Part shown: positions 18,413 to 27,981 of the stretch, one piece after another
How positions within the stretch are numbered: position 1 is the stretch's first letter
Layout: each line of letters begins with the position of its first letter
Source: an uncultured Caproiciproducens sp.
Lineage (GTDB): Bacteria; Bacillota; Clostridia; Oscillospirales; Acutalibacteraceae
DNA: 64,000 nucleotides
Direction: 5' to 3'
Assembly (NCBI RefSeq): GCF_963664915.1
Contig: NZ_OY761810.1
Location: forward strand, 2,804,661-2,868,660
Position numbers and translations under genes: made by a program
Notes under the pieces: generated by a model
Databases searched by the model: none
What the model saw: the letters and a program-made list of their open reading frames with translations, nothing else
What the model was told of the DNA's origin: nothing

Positions 18413-19225
18413 TTATTCTATTGGTAAAATTTTAGGCACATGATGATGATAGACTGCAAAATGGTGGAAACCCGCCGTAAACAAAAGGCTGAGTCCCTGC
18501 TCCACCCCGCCGCCGACATCCGCCCAGCGGTGCGCATCCGACCCAACCGTAACCAGCTTGCCGCCGAGTTCGCGGTAACGGATCAACGTCGGCAAATCCG
18601 GCATGGTTTTGCCAATCTTCTGGCGAAGTCCGGAAGTGTTCACTTCCAGCGCTTTATGATGTTGAATCAGTGCTTTCAATACTTTGTCAATTTCATCTTT
18701 ATATTGATCAACGTCCATCTTTATATTGTGCTCGCCGACGATATACCGCCATGGGTATGTAAGGTGAGCAAGCGAATCGAATTTCCCCCATGAAATCATT
18801 TCTAGGATTTCATCAAAATAGCGGTGCATCGTGTCATTAATATCTGCATGTTTGTAATCTATATCATAGAAATCCAATTCATTTTTAACATTGTGAACGG
18901 AAGCAAGCACAAAATCGAAGTCACAGGCTGAAAGAACATCGTCAGCGGCTGATTTATCCTGCATGGGCTGTCCGATTTCCACACCGGCGTACACATTCAG
19001 ACGGCTGTGAAAAACAGCGCCCGCCTTGCGGGCTTCAAAATAAGACTGCCGAATGCTCCTGTCATAGTCTTCTGTTTTGTACAGGTTACACTCACAGTGG
19101 TCTGTCATTGTTATGGAATAAAGCCCAAGACGGCACGCACTTTCACACATCATCATGGTCGGATCATTGGCGTCACGTGAACAGTCCGAATGGACATGGC
19201 TGTCGGATATATATTGATATTTCAT
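18413..19225 (-). CDS. PHP-family phosphoesterase, histidinol-phosphatase-like
   Basis: A 270-residue PHP domain protein with metal-ligand motifs DSHVHSDCS, MTDHCE, AGVEIGQ, LASVHNV and the final TVGSDAHRWADVG. The pattern is that of HisK-type histidinol phosphatases, though no his operon is visible here and the substrate may differ. ATG at 19225 follows GGGAGGAAATTT; the 22 upstream codons lack a ribosome binding site. The downstream neighbour is the Lrp regulator gene, 32 bases away. Confidence 0.85.
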   Translation of the reverse strand: MKYQYISDSHVHSDCSRDANDPTMMMCESACRLGLYSITMTDHCECNLYKTEDYDRSIRQSYFEARKAGAVFHSRLNVYAGVEIGQPMQDKSAADDVLSACDFDFVLASVHNVKNELDFYDIDYKHADINDTMHRYFDEILEMISWGKFDSLAHLTYPWRYIVGEHNIKMDVDQYKDEIDKVLKALIQHHKALEVNTSGLRQKIGKTMPDLPTLIRYRELGGKLVTVGSDAHRWADVGGGVEQGLSLLFTAGFHHFAVYHHHVPKILPIE

Positions 19226-19387
19226 AAATTTCCTCCCGGTAAAAAAACGAATCATCCTATTAATATAATATAGTAACATAAATTGGTGCATATTTATAGA
19301 TCTATCATAAATATTTTACGCCGAATAAAAGGTTTTTTTTGAACAGATTGACTACGAAATGTCTTGTGCCTTCTACACCCGCCGCTA

Positions 19388-19416
19388 TTGACAAGAGTAC
19401 AATTGTCGGTCATAAT
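19388..19416 (+). promoter_or_regulatory. sigma-A-type promoter for the ACT-UPF0210 pair
   Basis: TTGACA and CATAAT are separated by 17 bases. The -10 box ends 46 bases before the ACT-domain gene start. Confidence 0.6.
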
Positions 19417-19462
19417 TGTTAATAAGTTTTTTCTTAACAATATTCATTTGGAGGTAATTTAT

Positions 19463-19732
19463 ATGCGTGCTGTAATCACAGTAATCGGCAAAGATATGGT
19501 TGGGATACTCGCGAGAGTTTCAACCATCTGTGCGGATAACGGAGTGAACGTCGTCGAAGTGACGCAGTCTATTTTGCAGGATTTGTTCGCCATGATTATG
19601 ATGGTCGATATTACCAAATCCACCATTCCTTTCAACGAGCTGTCTGACAAGCTCACGGCAATCGGCAGTGATATGAACCTTACCGTTCATGTTATGCACG
19701 AGGATATCTTTAATTCGATGCACCGGATATAA
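19463..19732 (+). CDS. ACT-domain protein (UPF0237 family)
   Basis: An 89-residue single ACT domain (MRAVITVIGKDMVGILARVS, then ICADNGVNVVEVTQSI), likely a small-molecule-sensing dimer. ATG at 19463 follows GGAGG. It lies 37 bases before the UPF0210 gene. This pairing recurs in Firmicutes and archaea, so the two presumably act together, but no reaction is established from sequence. Confidence 0.9.
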   Translation: MRAVITVIGKDMVGILARVSTICADNGVNVVEVTQSILQDLFAMIMMVDITKSTIPFNELSDKLTAIGSDMNLTVHVMHEDIFNSMHRI

Positions 19733-19769
19733 AGCGTTCATTTTTTATAGAAGGGTCGGGGGACAATAA

Positions 19770-21128
19770 ATGGTAAACTCTCATGATATACTGGAAACCA
19801 TTAACATGATTGATAATGAAAACCTGGATGTGCGTACCATTACAATGGGTATTTCACTTCTGGACTGTGTAGATTCGGACATTGACAAATCGTGTGATAA
19901 AATCTACGATAAAATTTGCCGTTATGCGGGTAATTTAGTAAAAACCGGCGAAGATATCAGTAAGGAATACGGCATTCCGATTATCCATAAGCGAATAGCC
20001 GTCACTCCCATTGCGATGATTGCGGCCGCATGCCCCGGAAAAAACCCGGTGCATTTCGCCAAGGCCCTTGACCGCGCTGCCAAGTCAACCGGTGTAAACT
20101 TCATCGGCGGTTATTCCTCACTGGTTCACAAGGGTTTTGCACCCGGCGATTATGCGCTGATTAAAAGCATTCCGGAGGCGCTGAGTGAAACCGAACTCGT
20201 CTGCTCCTCCGTCAATATCGGAACAACCAAAGCCGGCATCAATATGGATGCCGTCGCAAAGATGGGAAAGGTCATCCGCGAAGTGGCGGAGGCCACCGCT
20301 GACCGTGACTGTATCGGTGCGGCGAAACTGGTCGTATTCTGCAACGCGCCGGAGGACAATCCGTTTATGGCGGGCGCATTCCATGGTGCCGGCGAGCCGG
20401 ACTGCGTTATTAACGTAGGGGTTTCCGGCCCGGGCGTTGTCCGCGCGGCGCTGGCGAAAGCCGGTGACTGCGATATTACAGGCGTAGCGGATATTATTAA
20501 GAAAACGGCATTTAAAATCACGCGGATGGGTCAGCTTGTCGCACAGGAGGCTTCGCGCAGGCTGTATGTGCCGTTCGGCATTGTTGACCTTTCGCTTGCA
20601 CCGACTCCTGCCGTCGGTGATTCCGTAGCGTACATTCTTGAGGAAATGGGACTGGAGTGCTGCGGCGCGCATGGTACAACTGCGGCGCTTGCTCTTCTGA
20701 ACGACGCTGTCAAAAAAGGCGGCATCATGGCGTCTTCTCATGTAGGCGGCCTTTCCGGAGCGTTCATTCCGGTTACAGAAGACGCAGGCATGATTCACGC
20801 CGCAAGATGCGGTGCGCTGAGCATTACAAAACTGGAGGCAATGACGGCTGTGTGTTCCGTGGGTCTGGATATGATAGCAATTCCGGGCGACACGCCCGCT
20901 GAAATCATCTCGGCCATTATTGCGGATGAAGCCGCCATCGGCATGGTGAATTCTAAAACAACCGCCGTACGCCTGATCCCGGCAATCGGTAAAAAAGCCG
21001 GTGACGAACTCAATTTCGGCGGACTTCTCGGCGGCGGCCCCGTCATGGAGGTCAATCGTTATTCGCCTCTAAAATTCATCCAGCGCGGCGGGCGAATTCC
21101 TGCGCCGATACACAGTTTGAAAAATTAG
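19770..21128 (+). CDS. UPF0210 / DUF711 family protein
   Basis: A 452-residue member of the UPF0210 (DUF711) family, which is related in fold to glycyl-radical enzymes. Recognisable segments are [57 protein letters not shown] and the final [14 protein letters not shown]. The biochemical role is unknown. It forms an operon with the ACT-domain gene and is followed by an inverted repeat that probably ends transcription. Confidence 0.9.
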   Translation: MVNSHDILETINMIDNENLDVRTITMGISLLDCVDSDIDKSCDKIYDKICRYAGNLVKTGEDISKEYGIPIIHKRIAVTPIAMIAAACPGKNPVHFAKALDRAAKSTGVNFIGGYSSLVHKGFAPGDYALIKSIPEALSETELVCSSVNIGTTKAGINMDAVAKMGKVIREVAEATADRDCIGAAKLVVFCNAPEDNPFMAGAFHGAGEPDCVINVGVSGPGVVRAALAKAGDCDITGVADIIKKTAFKITRMGQLVAQEASRRLYVPFGIVDLSLAPTPAVGDSVAYILEEMGLECCGAHGTTAALALLNDAVKKGGIMASSHVGGLSGAFIPVTEDAGMIHAARCGALSITKLEAMTAVCSVGLDMIAIPGDTPAEIISAIIADEAAIGMVNSKTTAVRLIPAIGKKAGDELNFGGLLGGGPVMEVNRYSPLKFIQRGGRIPAPIHSLKN

Positions 21129-21151
21129 CGACTTCACGAATCAGTCATAAA

Positions 21152-21192
21152 TTCCTCAAAAAGTTGAGCACAATACCTAATTTTTTGAGGAA
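21152..21192 (+). terminator. putative terminator after the UPF0210 gene
   Basis: Inverted repeat TTCCTCAAAAA / TTTTTTGAGGAA with an 18-base spacer, 23 bases past the stop codon. The loop is long, so strength is uncertain. Confidence 0.45.
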
Positions 21193-21221
21193 CATAATTT
21201 TTCCTTGCATACAATTGCATA

Positions 21222-21250
21222 TTGTAAAAGTGATACGGCGGGACTATAAT
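21222..21250 (+). promoter_or_regulatory. promoter of the V-type ATPase operon
   Basis: TTGTAA and TATAAT with 17-base spacing, 77 bases upstream of the first subunit gene. Confidence 0.6.
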
Positions 21251-21327
21251 GGATTATCGCTGAACATGTTTAAGTTTACAAAATATCTTGAAATAAATTG
21301 TTTATTTCGCCACGAGGAGGCGTCAAA

Positions 21328-21639
21328 ATGCAAGACTTGATCAAACAAATTGTCGAAATGGACCGTAAAGCTAGGGAAATTACCGATGCGGCCCAGCTGG
21401 AAAAGGTCAGTTCCGAAAAAGAAGTCGCGACAAGGCGTGAGCAGATCCGAAGCGATTATCTTGAAAGGGCCAGAAAAAGAATTGTCCTGAACGAGCCGAA
21501 CGAACGGGCGGCCGCCGAATCCGACTGGAATGAAAAGAAGAAGAAAAATGCCGAGCTTGCAGAAAAACTCGACGACCTTTACAGTAAAAACGGCGACACG
21601 TGGGTGAATTCAATCGTCGCAAGAGTTTTAGGGGAGTGA
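21328..21639 (+). CDS. V-type ATPase subunit H (peripheral stalk)
   Basis: A 103-residue, mostly helical, charged protein (MQDLIKQIVEMDRKAREITD, then EKEVATRREQIRSDYLERARK) with coiled-coil character. It matches the subunit H/G that pairs with subunit E in the peripheral stalk of bacterial V/A-type ATPases. ATG at 21328 follows GAGGAGG. It opens the nine-gene operon, and subunit C starts five bases after its stop. Confidence 0.85.
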   Translation: MQDLIKQIVEMDRKAREITDAAQLEKVSSEKEVATRREQIRSDYLERARKRIVLNEPNERAAAESDWNEKKKKNAELAEKLDDLYSKNGDTWVNSIVARVLGE

Positions 21640-21644
21640 TTCAA

Positions 21645-22706
21645 ATGCTTTCCACCCTATCTTCCAATGCAATTTTGTCAAAAGCACGCGCTATGTATGG
21701 AAGACGCCTTACGAAACAGAATTACAAGGAACTTCTAGCATGCCAGAGCGTTGGAGAAGTCGCCACTTATCTGAAAACGCAGACGATATACGGCAAAGCG
21801 CTTGCAGGTATTGATGAAAACAACGTTCACCGCAGTCAACTCGAAGCAAAATTGAAGCAAAAGCTTTTTGAAGACTATGCTTCACTTTGCAGATATGAAA
21901 TATCTGTGGGTGAACATTTTTCGCGGTATTTGATTACGCGCAGCGAAATCGAACAGATTTTACACAGTATTCTTTTGCTTGAAGCCGGCACACCGGAGGA
22001 CTATCTGTTTTCTTTACCAATGTATTTGACCCGGCACACACACATTAATCTGACGGCTCTCAGCCAAGTTAAGAGCTTCGATGATCTGCTGAATGCACTC
22101 AGCCATACGCCGTATCAAAAGCTGCTGGAAGGATTCAAGCCTATTGAAGGAATTCCAATCAATTTTACCGGGATTGAAAACGTCCTTTACACGTATTTAT
22201 ACAACAACGTTTTTGACGTAATCAACCGGTATACTCACGGGGAAACCGCAAAACAGCTTCATGAAATTTTCAATTCGTACATTGACCTGATCAATTACGC
22301 CCGCGTTATCCGTCTGAAAATTTCCTACAACGCCGGCCCCGATTTCATCCGCAGTTCCCTTCTGCCGTTCGGCAGCATTAACAGGCGTATTTTGAATGAA
22401 ATGATTAATGCAGACAGTGCGGATAAAGTGACCGAGCTGATGGAGCAGACCGCCATCGGCAAGCATTTTCTTAAAATAGAGCACAGTTATGCCGGTGAAA
22501 TCCCCGATCGTGTAAAATATATGACATGTAGGCACGATATTCATTTTTCAACACATCCGTCGGTCGTGATGATTTCGTATACCTTTATCATGCAGACTGA
22601 ACTGACAGATATTATTACTATAGTCGAGGGTATCAGATACAAATTACCTCCTGAAGAGATCGCAAAATATCTAATTGTTTTCAATTTCAGTGAAAGGAGT
22701 GATTGA
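21645..22706 (+). CDS. ntpC: V-type ATPase subunit C (NtpC/AtpC)
   Basis: The 353-residue funnel-shaped adaptor (subunit d-like) that couples the central shaft to the membrane rotor. It starts with the family-typical NAILSKARAMYGRRLTKQNY and contains HINLTALSQV, ENVLYTYLYN and VIRLKISYNA. ATG at 21645 follows GGGGAGTGA. Here C precedes I, whereas the well-known enterococcal order has C after E. Confidence 0.9.
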   Translation: MLSTLSSNAILSKARAMYGRRLTKQNYKELLACQSVGEVATYLKTQTIYGKALAGIDENNVHRSQLEAKLKQKLFEDYASLCRYEISVGEHFSRYLITRSEIEQILHSILLLEAGTPEDYLFSLPMYLTRHTHINLTALSQVKSFDDLLNALSHTPYQKLLEGFKPIEGIPINFTGIENVLYTYLYNNVFDVINRYTHGETAKQLHEIFNSYIDLINYARVIRLKISYNAGPDFIRSSLLPFGSINRRILNEMINADSADKVTELMEQTAIGKHFLKIEHSYAGEIPDRVKYMTCRHDIHFSTHPSVVMISYTFIMQTELTDIITIVEGIRYKLPPEEIAKYLIVFNFSERSD

Positions 22707-22709
22707 TAT

Positions 22710-24656
22710 TTGGCCGTTTTAAAAGTTAAAGTGGTAAGTATTATAGGAAGAATGGCTGATTTAGATCAAGCCACCACATTGTGCGGAAAGTCATGTGTCT
22801 TTCATCCTGACAATGCACTGTCATTTTACTCTGACACGTCCGATTTTTCCCCGCTGAATGAAGAAAACCCTTACTCCGAGCCTTTGCAGCAGCTTGCCGA
22901 TGTTTTGGCAGCTTCGAAAAAAAAGCTTGGACTTCTAAGTGCCGATGAAGTTTCTAAAATAAAAATCGGCCGCGATGAACTGAACTCCTATGTTGATTTT
23001 ATATCGTCGTCTTTCAGCGAATTGCAGAAAGAACGTACGGATGCGCAGCTTAACATTCAGGATTACACCAAAGAGATAGAAAAAATCAGTCATTTTGTAG
23101 GTCTGGAATTGGACCTTGATGCAATTCATGCCTGCAAGTACATTAAGGTTCGATTCGGCTCTCTGCCAAAGGAAAGCTATGAAAAATTGAAATCTTATAA
23201 ACAAAACCCATACATTGTTTTTTTTCCATCCACAAGCGATGCGACTCATTACTGGGGAGTTTATTTTTCACCTATCGATATGGTCAGCGAAGTTGACCGT
23301 ATTTTCTCAAGCCTCTACTTTGAACGGACGCGCCTGATCGAACTGACTGGCAGCCCGGAATTAGGTGTTGAAACGCTCCGCAGCAAACGCGATGTCGAAA
23401 TAAACCGCATTAAGCGTGTGGACGACCGGTTTGAAGCCCTTTGGAAAAAGGAAAAACCAATGTGTCAGCAAGTCTATTCCTGGCTGACAGAGCAGGCTGT
23501 CTATTTTGGAATCCGGCATTATGCAGCCCGATATAATGATAATTTTATCCTCACCGGCTGGATTCCGGCGGACAAGGAGGAGTATTTCAAAAAGGAACTT
23601 GACAAAGTGGAGTCCCTTAATTACACCTTTGAAGGAGCGGAGGACGAGCTTTTACACTCGCCGCCCGTCAAGTTAAAAAATAAAAAAATCTTCAAGCCCT
23701 TTGAATTCTTTGTAGACATGTATGGGCTTCCAAGTTATGACGAGGTTGATCCTACCCCCTTTGTTGCCATTACCTATTTTCTGCTGTTTGGCATTATGTT
23801 CGGCGATCTTGGTCAAGGGATTTGTGTGTCGATTCTAGGATACTTGATGTGGAAAATGAAGAAAATGAAGCTTGGCAAAATTTTGGTGTCCTGCGGAATT
23901 TCTTCGTCCGTGTTTGGAATCATCTTTGGCTCGGCATTCGGATTTGAGAACGCACTCGATTTGTTTTACAAAACCTTCTTTGGTTTGGATCAAAAACCGG
24001 TATCGGTGATGGAGCCTGCCACCACAAACATAATCATCTATTCCGCTGTTGGAATCGGCGTGTCACTTGTGCTGATTGCAATGCTAATTAATATCTACTC
24101 CTCACTGAAACGAAAACACTATGAAAATGCACTGTTTAGTCAAAATGGCGTCGCCGGTTTCGTTTTCTACGGTTCCATTGTAGCAGGGTTTGGCGGCCAG
24201 GCGATTTTTGGCTGGAATATTGTGAACTTGGCTTATGTGCTTTGTTTCATTATCCTCCCGATGCTGGTCATTATGTTCCGCGAGGTTCTCGGCGGGCTGG
24301 TTGAACACCGCTCGGACTGGAAGCCCGAAAGCTGGGGCGGTTACATTGTACAAGAGTTCTTTGAACTTTTTGAATTTTTGCTCAGTTACGCAAGTAACAC
24401 CATCTCTTTCCTGCGTGTGGGTGCCTTTGTACTTGTGCACGCCGGTATGATGATGGTTGTATTTACACTGGCCGATATGACCGGTGGTATCGGATACGTT
24501 CTGGTTGTCATTATCGGCAATGTATTTGTTATGGCTTTGGAAGGTCTGCTCGTTGGTATTCAGGTGCTAAGACTTGAATTCTACGAGATGTTCAGCCGCT
24601 TCTTTGACGGCGAGGGCCGTCCCTTTAATCCTGTCGTTGTTCGTAAAGAGCAGTAA
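22710..24656 (+). CDS. ntpI: V-type ATPase subunit I (a-type stator)
   Basis: A 648-residue stator subunit that forms the ion half-channels. The N-terminal cytosolic half (about 1-330) is charged and partly coiled coil. The C-terminal half has about seven membrane segments, beginning ATYFLLFGIMFGDLGQG. The functional arginine region is in the SNTISFLRVGAFVLVHAGM helix, and EMFSRFFDGEGRPFNPV closes the protein. The start is TTG at 22710, behind AAGGAGTG and three bases after the ntpC stop. Confidence 0.93.
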   Translation: MAVLKVKVVSIIGRMADLDQATTLCGKSCVFHPDNALSFYSDTSDFSPLNEENPYSEPLQQLADVLAASKKKLGLLSADEVSKIKIGRDELNSYVDFISSSFSELQKERTDAQLNIQDYTKEIEKISHFVGLELDLDAIHACKYIKVRFGSLPKESYEKLKSYKQNPYIVFFPSTSDATHYWGVYFSPIDMVSEVDRIFSSLYFERTRLIELTGSPELGVETLRSKRDVEINRIKRVDDRFEALWKKEKPMCQQVYSWLTEQAVYFGIRHYAARYNDNFILTGWIPADKEEYFKKELDKVESLNYTFEGAEDELLHSPPVKLKNKKIFKPFEFFVDMYGLPSYDEVDPTPFVAITYFLLFGIMFGDLGQGICVSILGYLMWKMKKMKLGKILVSCGISSSVFGIIFGSAFGFENALDLFYKTFFGLDQKPVSVMEPATTNIIIYSAVGIGVSLVLIAMLINIYSSLKRKHYENALFSQNGVAGFVFYGSIVAGFGGQAIFGWNIVNLAYVLCFIILPMLVIMFREVLGGLVEHRSDWKPESWGGYIVQEFFELFEFLLSYASNTISFLRVGAFVLVHAGMMMVVFTLADMTGGIGYVLVVIIGNVFVMALEGLLVGIQVLRLEFYEMFSRFFDGEGRPFNPVVVRKEQ

Positions 24657-24708
24657 TGCTTTCTACTGATAAAACTATATCAATCAGATATTTGATGGAG
24701 GTAATATC

Positions 24709-25176
24709 ATGAATTTTGTATTAATTTGCTTACCGGTTGTATTTTTAATTGTGTCCGTAATTCTTTCCATTCGTTCCGTTAAAAACGGTAAAAAGACCAG
24801 CAGCGCTGTTGCAACACAGCTTATGGCCTTCATGGCAGTCTGTGTTTTAACCTTTGCAATCCCGGTGGTAGCATCGGCTGCCTCAACAACGGGCCAAACA
24901 GCAACAAACTCAGCCGTTACGCAAGGAGCAGGAGCAGCAGCTACTGCTGTCGCTGACAGCGGAAAAGGTCTCGGCTTAATTGCAGCTGCTCTTGCAGTTG
25001 GTATTGCCGGTATCGGCGGCGGTATCGCTGTTGCCGCAGCTGCTCCTGCCGCTATTGGCGCAACAAGTGAAGACCCAAAGGCTTTTGGTAAAGCAATCAT
25101 CTTTGTTGCACTTGGCGAAGGTATCGCTCTTTATGGCTTGCTGATTTCAATTCTAATTCTGAATAAGATTCAATAA
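24709..25176 (+). CDS. ntpK: V-type ATPase subunit K (rotor-ring proteolipid)
   Basis: A 155-residue membrane-ring subunit. The C-terminal hairpin is canonical: GLGLIAAALAVGIAGIGGG, then ATSEDPKAFGKAIIF and the ion-binding glutamate in VALGEGIALYGLLISILIL. The N-terminal half also has two hydrophobic segments (VLICLPVVFLIVSVILSI and LMAFMAVCVLTFAIPVVA) joined by a basic loop. It does not resemble a duplicated proteolipid hairpin and is followed by an A/T/S/G-rich linker. So this is a one-glutamate subunit with an unrelated N-terminal extension. Confidence 0.9.
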   Translation: MNFVLICLPVVFLIVSVILSIRSVKNGKKTSSAVATQLMAFMAVCVLTFAIPVVASAASTTGQTATNSAVTQGAGAAATAVADSGKGLGLIAAALAVGIAGIGGGIAVAAAAPAAIGATSEDPKAFGKAIIFVALGEGIALYGLLISILILNKIQ

Positions 25177-25203
25177 TTGATCGAAAGCTGAGGTGCATTG
25201 AAT

Positions 25204-25512
25204 ATGCGCTTTTACCTGATAAGCGATAATGTGGATACGCAGGTTGGACTGCGCTTGGCCGGAATTGACGGCGTTGTCGTTCACGAAACAGCCGAGGTGC
25301 AGAAAGCACTGAAAGAGGCAATGGCCATGGAAGATGTTGCCGTGATTCTGATGACGGAAACGCTGATTTCCCTTTGCTTCGACATGGTGTATGACTTAAA
25401 ACTCAACCAAAAGCGCCCACTTATTTTGGAAATCCCGGACAGACACGGCAACGGCCGTACAAAGGATTCGATTACCCGTTATGTCCGTGAGGCGATCGGG
25501 CTCAAAATTTAA
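25204..25512 (+). CDS. ntpF: V-type ATPase subunit F (central stalk)
   Basis: A 102-residue Rossmann-like central-stalk subunit (MRFYLISDNVDTQVGLRLAG, then EDVAVILMTETLI and RPLILEIPDRHG), binding subunit D. ATG at 25204 is chosen; a TTG two codons upstream lies too close to the GAGGTG ribosome binding site. Confidence 0.88.
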   Translation: MRFYLISDNVDTQVGLRLAGIDGVVVHETAEVQKALKEAMAMEDVAVILMTETLISLCFDMVYDLKLNQKRPLILEIPDRHGNGRTKDSITRYVREAIGLKI

Positions 25513-25540
25513 GCCGCAATTACGGCGAAACGGGGGTTTA

Positions 25541-26140
25541 ATGATGGCTGTTAATGACGACAAAATGAACAAATTCTATCTTGCGATCAATCATTATGCT
25601 GAGGAACAGCGTAAAAAGATTGAACAGGAAGTCGCGGAATTCAAGCAAAAGGAACTGGACGAGGCCGAGGTCGATGTTTTAACCGAAGCGTACCGCCTTA
25701 TACAAAAGGAAATGGTGGAAATGCGTAACGGCATTTCACGTGAAATGGCTCAGCGTGAAATGAATGCCAGAAAAGACCTGCTGGCCAAACGGCAGAAAGT
25801 CACTGCCGAGGTTTTTGAGCGAGCCAAAAAAGCGCTTGTTGATTTCACACAAAAAAGCGATTATACCGCTCTGCTGAAGAAATTTGCATCCGAGCTTTCA
25901 AAAACCTTTACCGGGCCCGGCACGGTTCTGTGCATTAAAAAAGAAGATCAAAACTACCAGGAGCTGATTAAAGAAGCTTTTGGAAGCGACTGTACTTTTA
26001 AGATCAGCCCTGACATCCATATCGGCGGTATCCGCGCCTACAACCCTGAAATGGGTATTTCGGCGGATGAAACGCTTGATTCCATGTTGGAGGATCAGCG
26101 CGAGTGGTTTGAAGAAAACTCGGGAATGGCTGTAGTCTGA
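25541..26140 (+). CDS. ntpE: V-type ATPase subunit E (peripheral stalk)
   Basis: A 199-residue protein with a long charged N-terminal helix (HYAEEQRKKIEQEVAEFKQK) and a C-terminal globular domain (HIGGIRAYNPEMGISADETL). It matches subunit E, which joins subunit H in the stalk linking the stator to the catalytic head. ATG at 25541 follows CGGGGG. An extension 20 codons upstream overlaps ntpF and lacks a ribosome binding site. Confidence 0.88.
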   Translation: MMAVNDDKMNKFYLAINHYAEEQRKKIEQEVAEFKQKELDEAEVDVLTEAYRLIQKEMVEMRNGISREMAQREMNARKDLLAKRQKVTAEVFERAKKALVDFTQKSDYTALLKKFASELSKTFTGPGTVLCIKKEDQNYQELIKEAFGSDCTFKISPDIHIGGIRAYNPEMGISADETLDSMLEDQREWFEENSGMAVV

Positions 26141-26175
26141 GCCAGTACCCAATTGTTATATCGGAGATGAATGAG

Positions 26176-27936
26176 ATGGATAATCAGAATGCTATATTCG
26201 GAATAAACGGTTCTGTTGTAACCGTAAAGGACTCGCGCAGCTTTTCCATGATGGAGATGGTATTTGTCGGAAACGAACGCCTTGTAGGCGAAGTAATCGG
26301 CATTACAAACAAACTAATTACCATTCAGGTTTATGAAGAAACTACGGGATTAACTCCGGGTGAACCGGTTTTCGGCACCGGAAGTCCCATGAATGTTACG
26401 CTTGGACCCGGTATTATCGACAATATTTTTGATGGAATTGAACGCCCGCTGAAAAGCATAGCGGAACAGTCCGGTGCATTTATTGCACGCGGAAGCAATG
26501 TATCCCCGCTGGATGAAAACAAACTGTGGGACGTAACCATTACCGTCAAAGTTGGCGACCGGTTAAAGGGCGGCGATATTTACGCAGAATGCCCTGAAAC
26601 AACAATCATTAAGCATAAATGCATGGTCTCACCGCTGATTTCCGGCGTTGTTACCAAGGTAAGTGAGAACGGCCAGTATAAAATTCATGATACTGTTGTT
26701 GAACTGGAAGATGAACACGGGAAAACTCAGTCGCTTACCCTCTGTCAAAGGTGGCCGATCCGCACACCGCGTCCGGTAACGCAGCGTTTACAGACAAAAG
26801 TTCCGCTGATTACCGGGCAGCGCGTCATCGATACCCTGTTCCCTATTTCTAAGGGCGGTACGGCGGCAATTCCGGGCGGATTCGGCACAGGAAAAACAAT
26901 GACCCAGCATCAGCTTGCCAAGTGGTGCGACGCCGATATTATTATTTATGTCGGCTGTGGTGAGCGCGGCAATGAAATGAGCCAGGTTCTCGATGAATTT
27001 TCTGAACTGATCGACCCGAAGTCCGGCAGACCTATGACCGACCGGACCGTGCTGATTGCAAACACAAGCAATATGCCTGTCGCGGCGCGTGAAGCATCCA
27101 TTTACACGGGAATCACACTCGGTGAGTATTACCGCGACATGGGCTATCATGTTGCCATCATGGCAGACTCCACTTCCCGCTGGGCCGAAGCGCTGCGTGA
27201 AATTTCAGGGCGGTTGGAAGAAATGCCAGCCGAAGAGGGCTTTCCGGCCTATCTGCCCAGCCGTCTGTCCGAGTTCTATGAGCGGGCAGGCATGGTTAAA
27301 AATTTAAACAGCACAGACGGCTCCATTACTATTATCGGCGCTGTTTCCCCGCAGGGCTCTGACTTTTCCGAGCCTGTCACACAAAATACAAAGCGTTTTA
27401 CCCGCTGCTTCTGGGCACTGGACAAATCACTCGCTTATGCGCGGCATTACCCGGCGATCAATTGGACCCAGAGTTACAGTGAATATTTCACCGATCTTGA
27501 TCCGTGGTATGCGGAGAATGTGGGTGAAGACTTTATTAAATACCGCAAAAAAATCAATAAGATATTGCAGGAAGAAAACCAGCTGATGGAAATTGTCAAG
27601 TTGATCGGTTCGGATGTTTTGCCAGACGACCAAAAGCTGATTATTGAAATTGCCCGAATTATCAGAGTCGGTTTTTTACAGCAAAATGCGTTTCACGCAG
27701 AGGATACCTTCGTACCGCTTGAAAAACAGAAACTGATGATGAAGGTAATCTTATACCTCTATAAAAAGGCAAAACAGCTTGTTGCCGCTTCAGTGCCTAT
27801 TTCCGGAATTACACGCTCGGGTCTGTTTGATAAATTGGTGAAGATGAAATACGATATTCCCAATAATAAACTTGAGATGTTCGACGACTATATAAAAGAA
27901 ATAGACAAGACACTGTCCGGAATTCTTGCTTCCTGA
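26176..27936 (+). CDS. ntpA: V-type ATPase catalytic subunit A
   Basis: The 586-residue catalytic subunit. The P-loop is GGFGTGKTMTQHQLAK, preceded by DTLFPISKGGTAAIPG. The catalytic-glutamate region is GCGERGNEM, and IMADSTSRWAEALREISGRL plus the LPSRLSEFYERAG stretch follow. The characteristic non-homologous insert of A subunits lies between about residues 115 and 190. ATG at 26176 follows GGAGATGA; another ATG is three codons upstream. Confidence 0.97.
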   Translation: MDNQNAIFGINGSVVTVKDSRSFSMMEMVFVGNERLVGEVIGITNKLITIQVYEETTGLTPGEPVFGTGSPMNVTLGPGIIDNIFDGIERPLKSIAEQSGAFIARGSNVSPLDENKLWDVTITVKVGDRLKGGDIYAECPETTIIKHKCMVSPLISGVVTKVSENGQYKIHDTVVELEDEHGKTQSLTLCQRWPIRTPRPVTQRLQTKVPLITGQRVIDTLFPISKGGTAAIPGGFGTGKTMTQHQLAKWCDADIIIYVGCGERGNEMSQVLDEFSELIDPKSGRPMTDRTVLIANTSNMPVAAREASIYTGITLGEYYRDMGYHVAIMADSTSRWAEALREISGRLEEMPAEEGFPAYLPSRLSEFYERAGMVKNLNSTDGSITIIGAVSPQGSDFSEPVTQNTKRFTRCFWALDKSLAYARHYPAINWTQSYSEYFTDLDPWYAENVGEDFIKYRKKINKILQEENQLMEIVKLIGSDVLPDDQKLIIEIARIIRVGFLQQNAFHAEDTFVPLEKQKLMMKVILYLYKKAKQLVAASVPISGITRSGLFDKLVKMKYDIPNNKLEMFDDYIKEIDKTLSGILAS

Positions 27937-27981
27937 CGCCCGGACGAAAATTCTAATTTTACCTAAGAAGGTGGTTACACC

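Noticed and set aside
20118-20798. 226-codon minus-strand open frame within the UPF0210 gene
   Set aside because: Antisense to a well-conserved gene, with no recognisable product.
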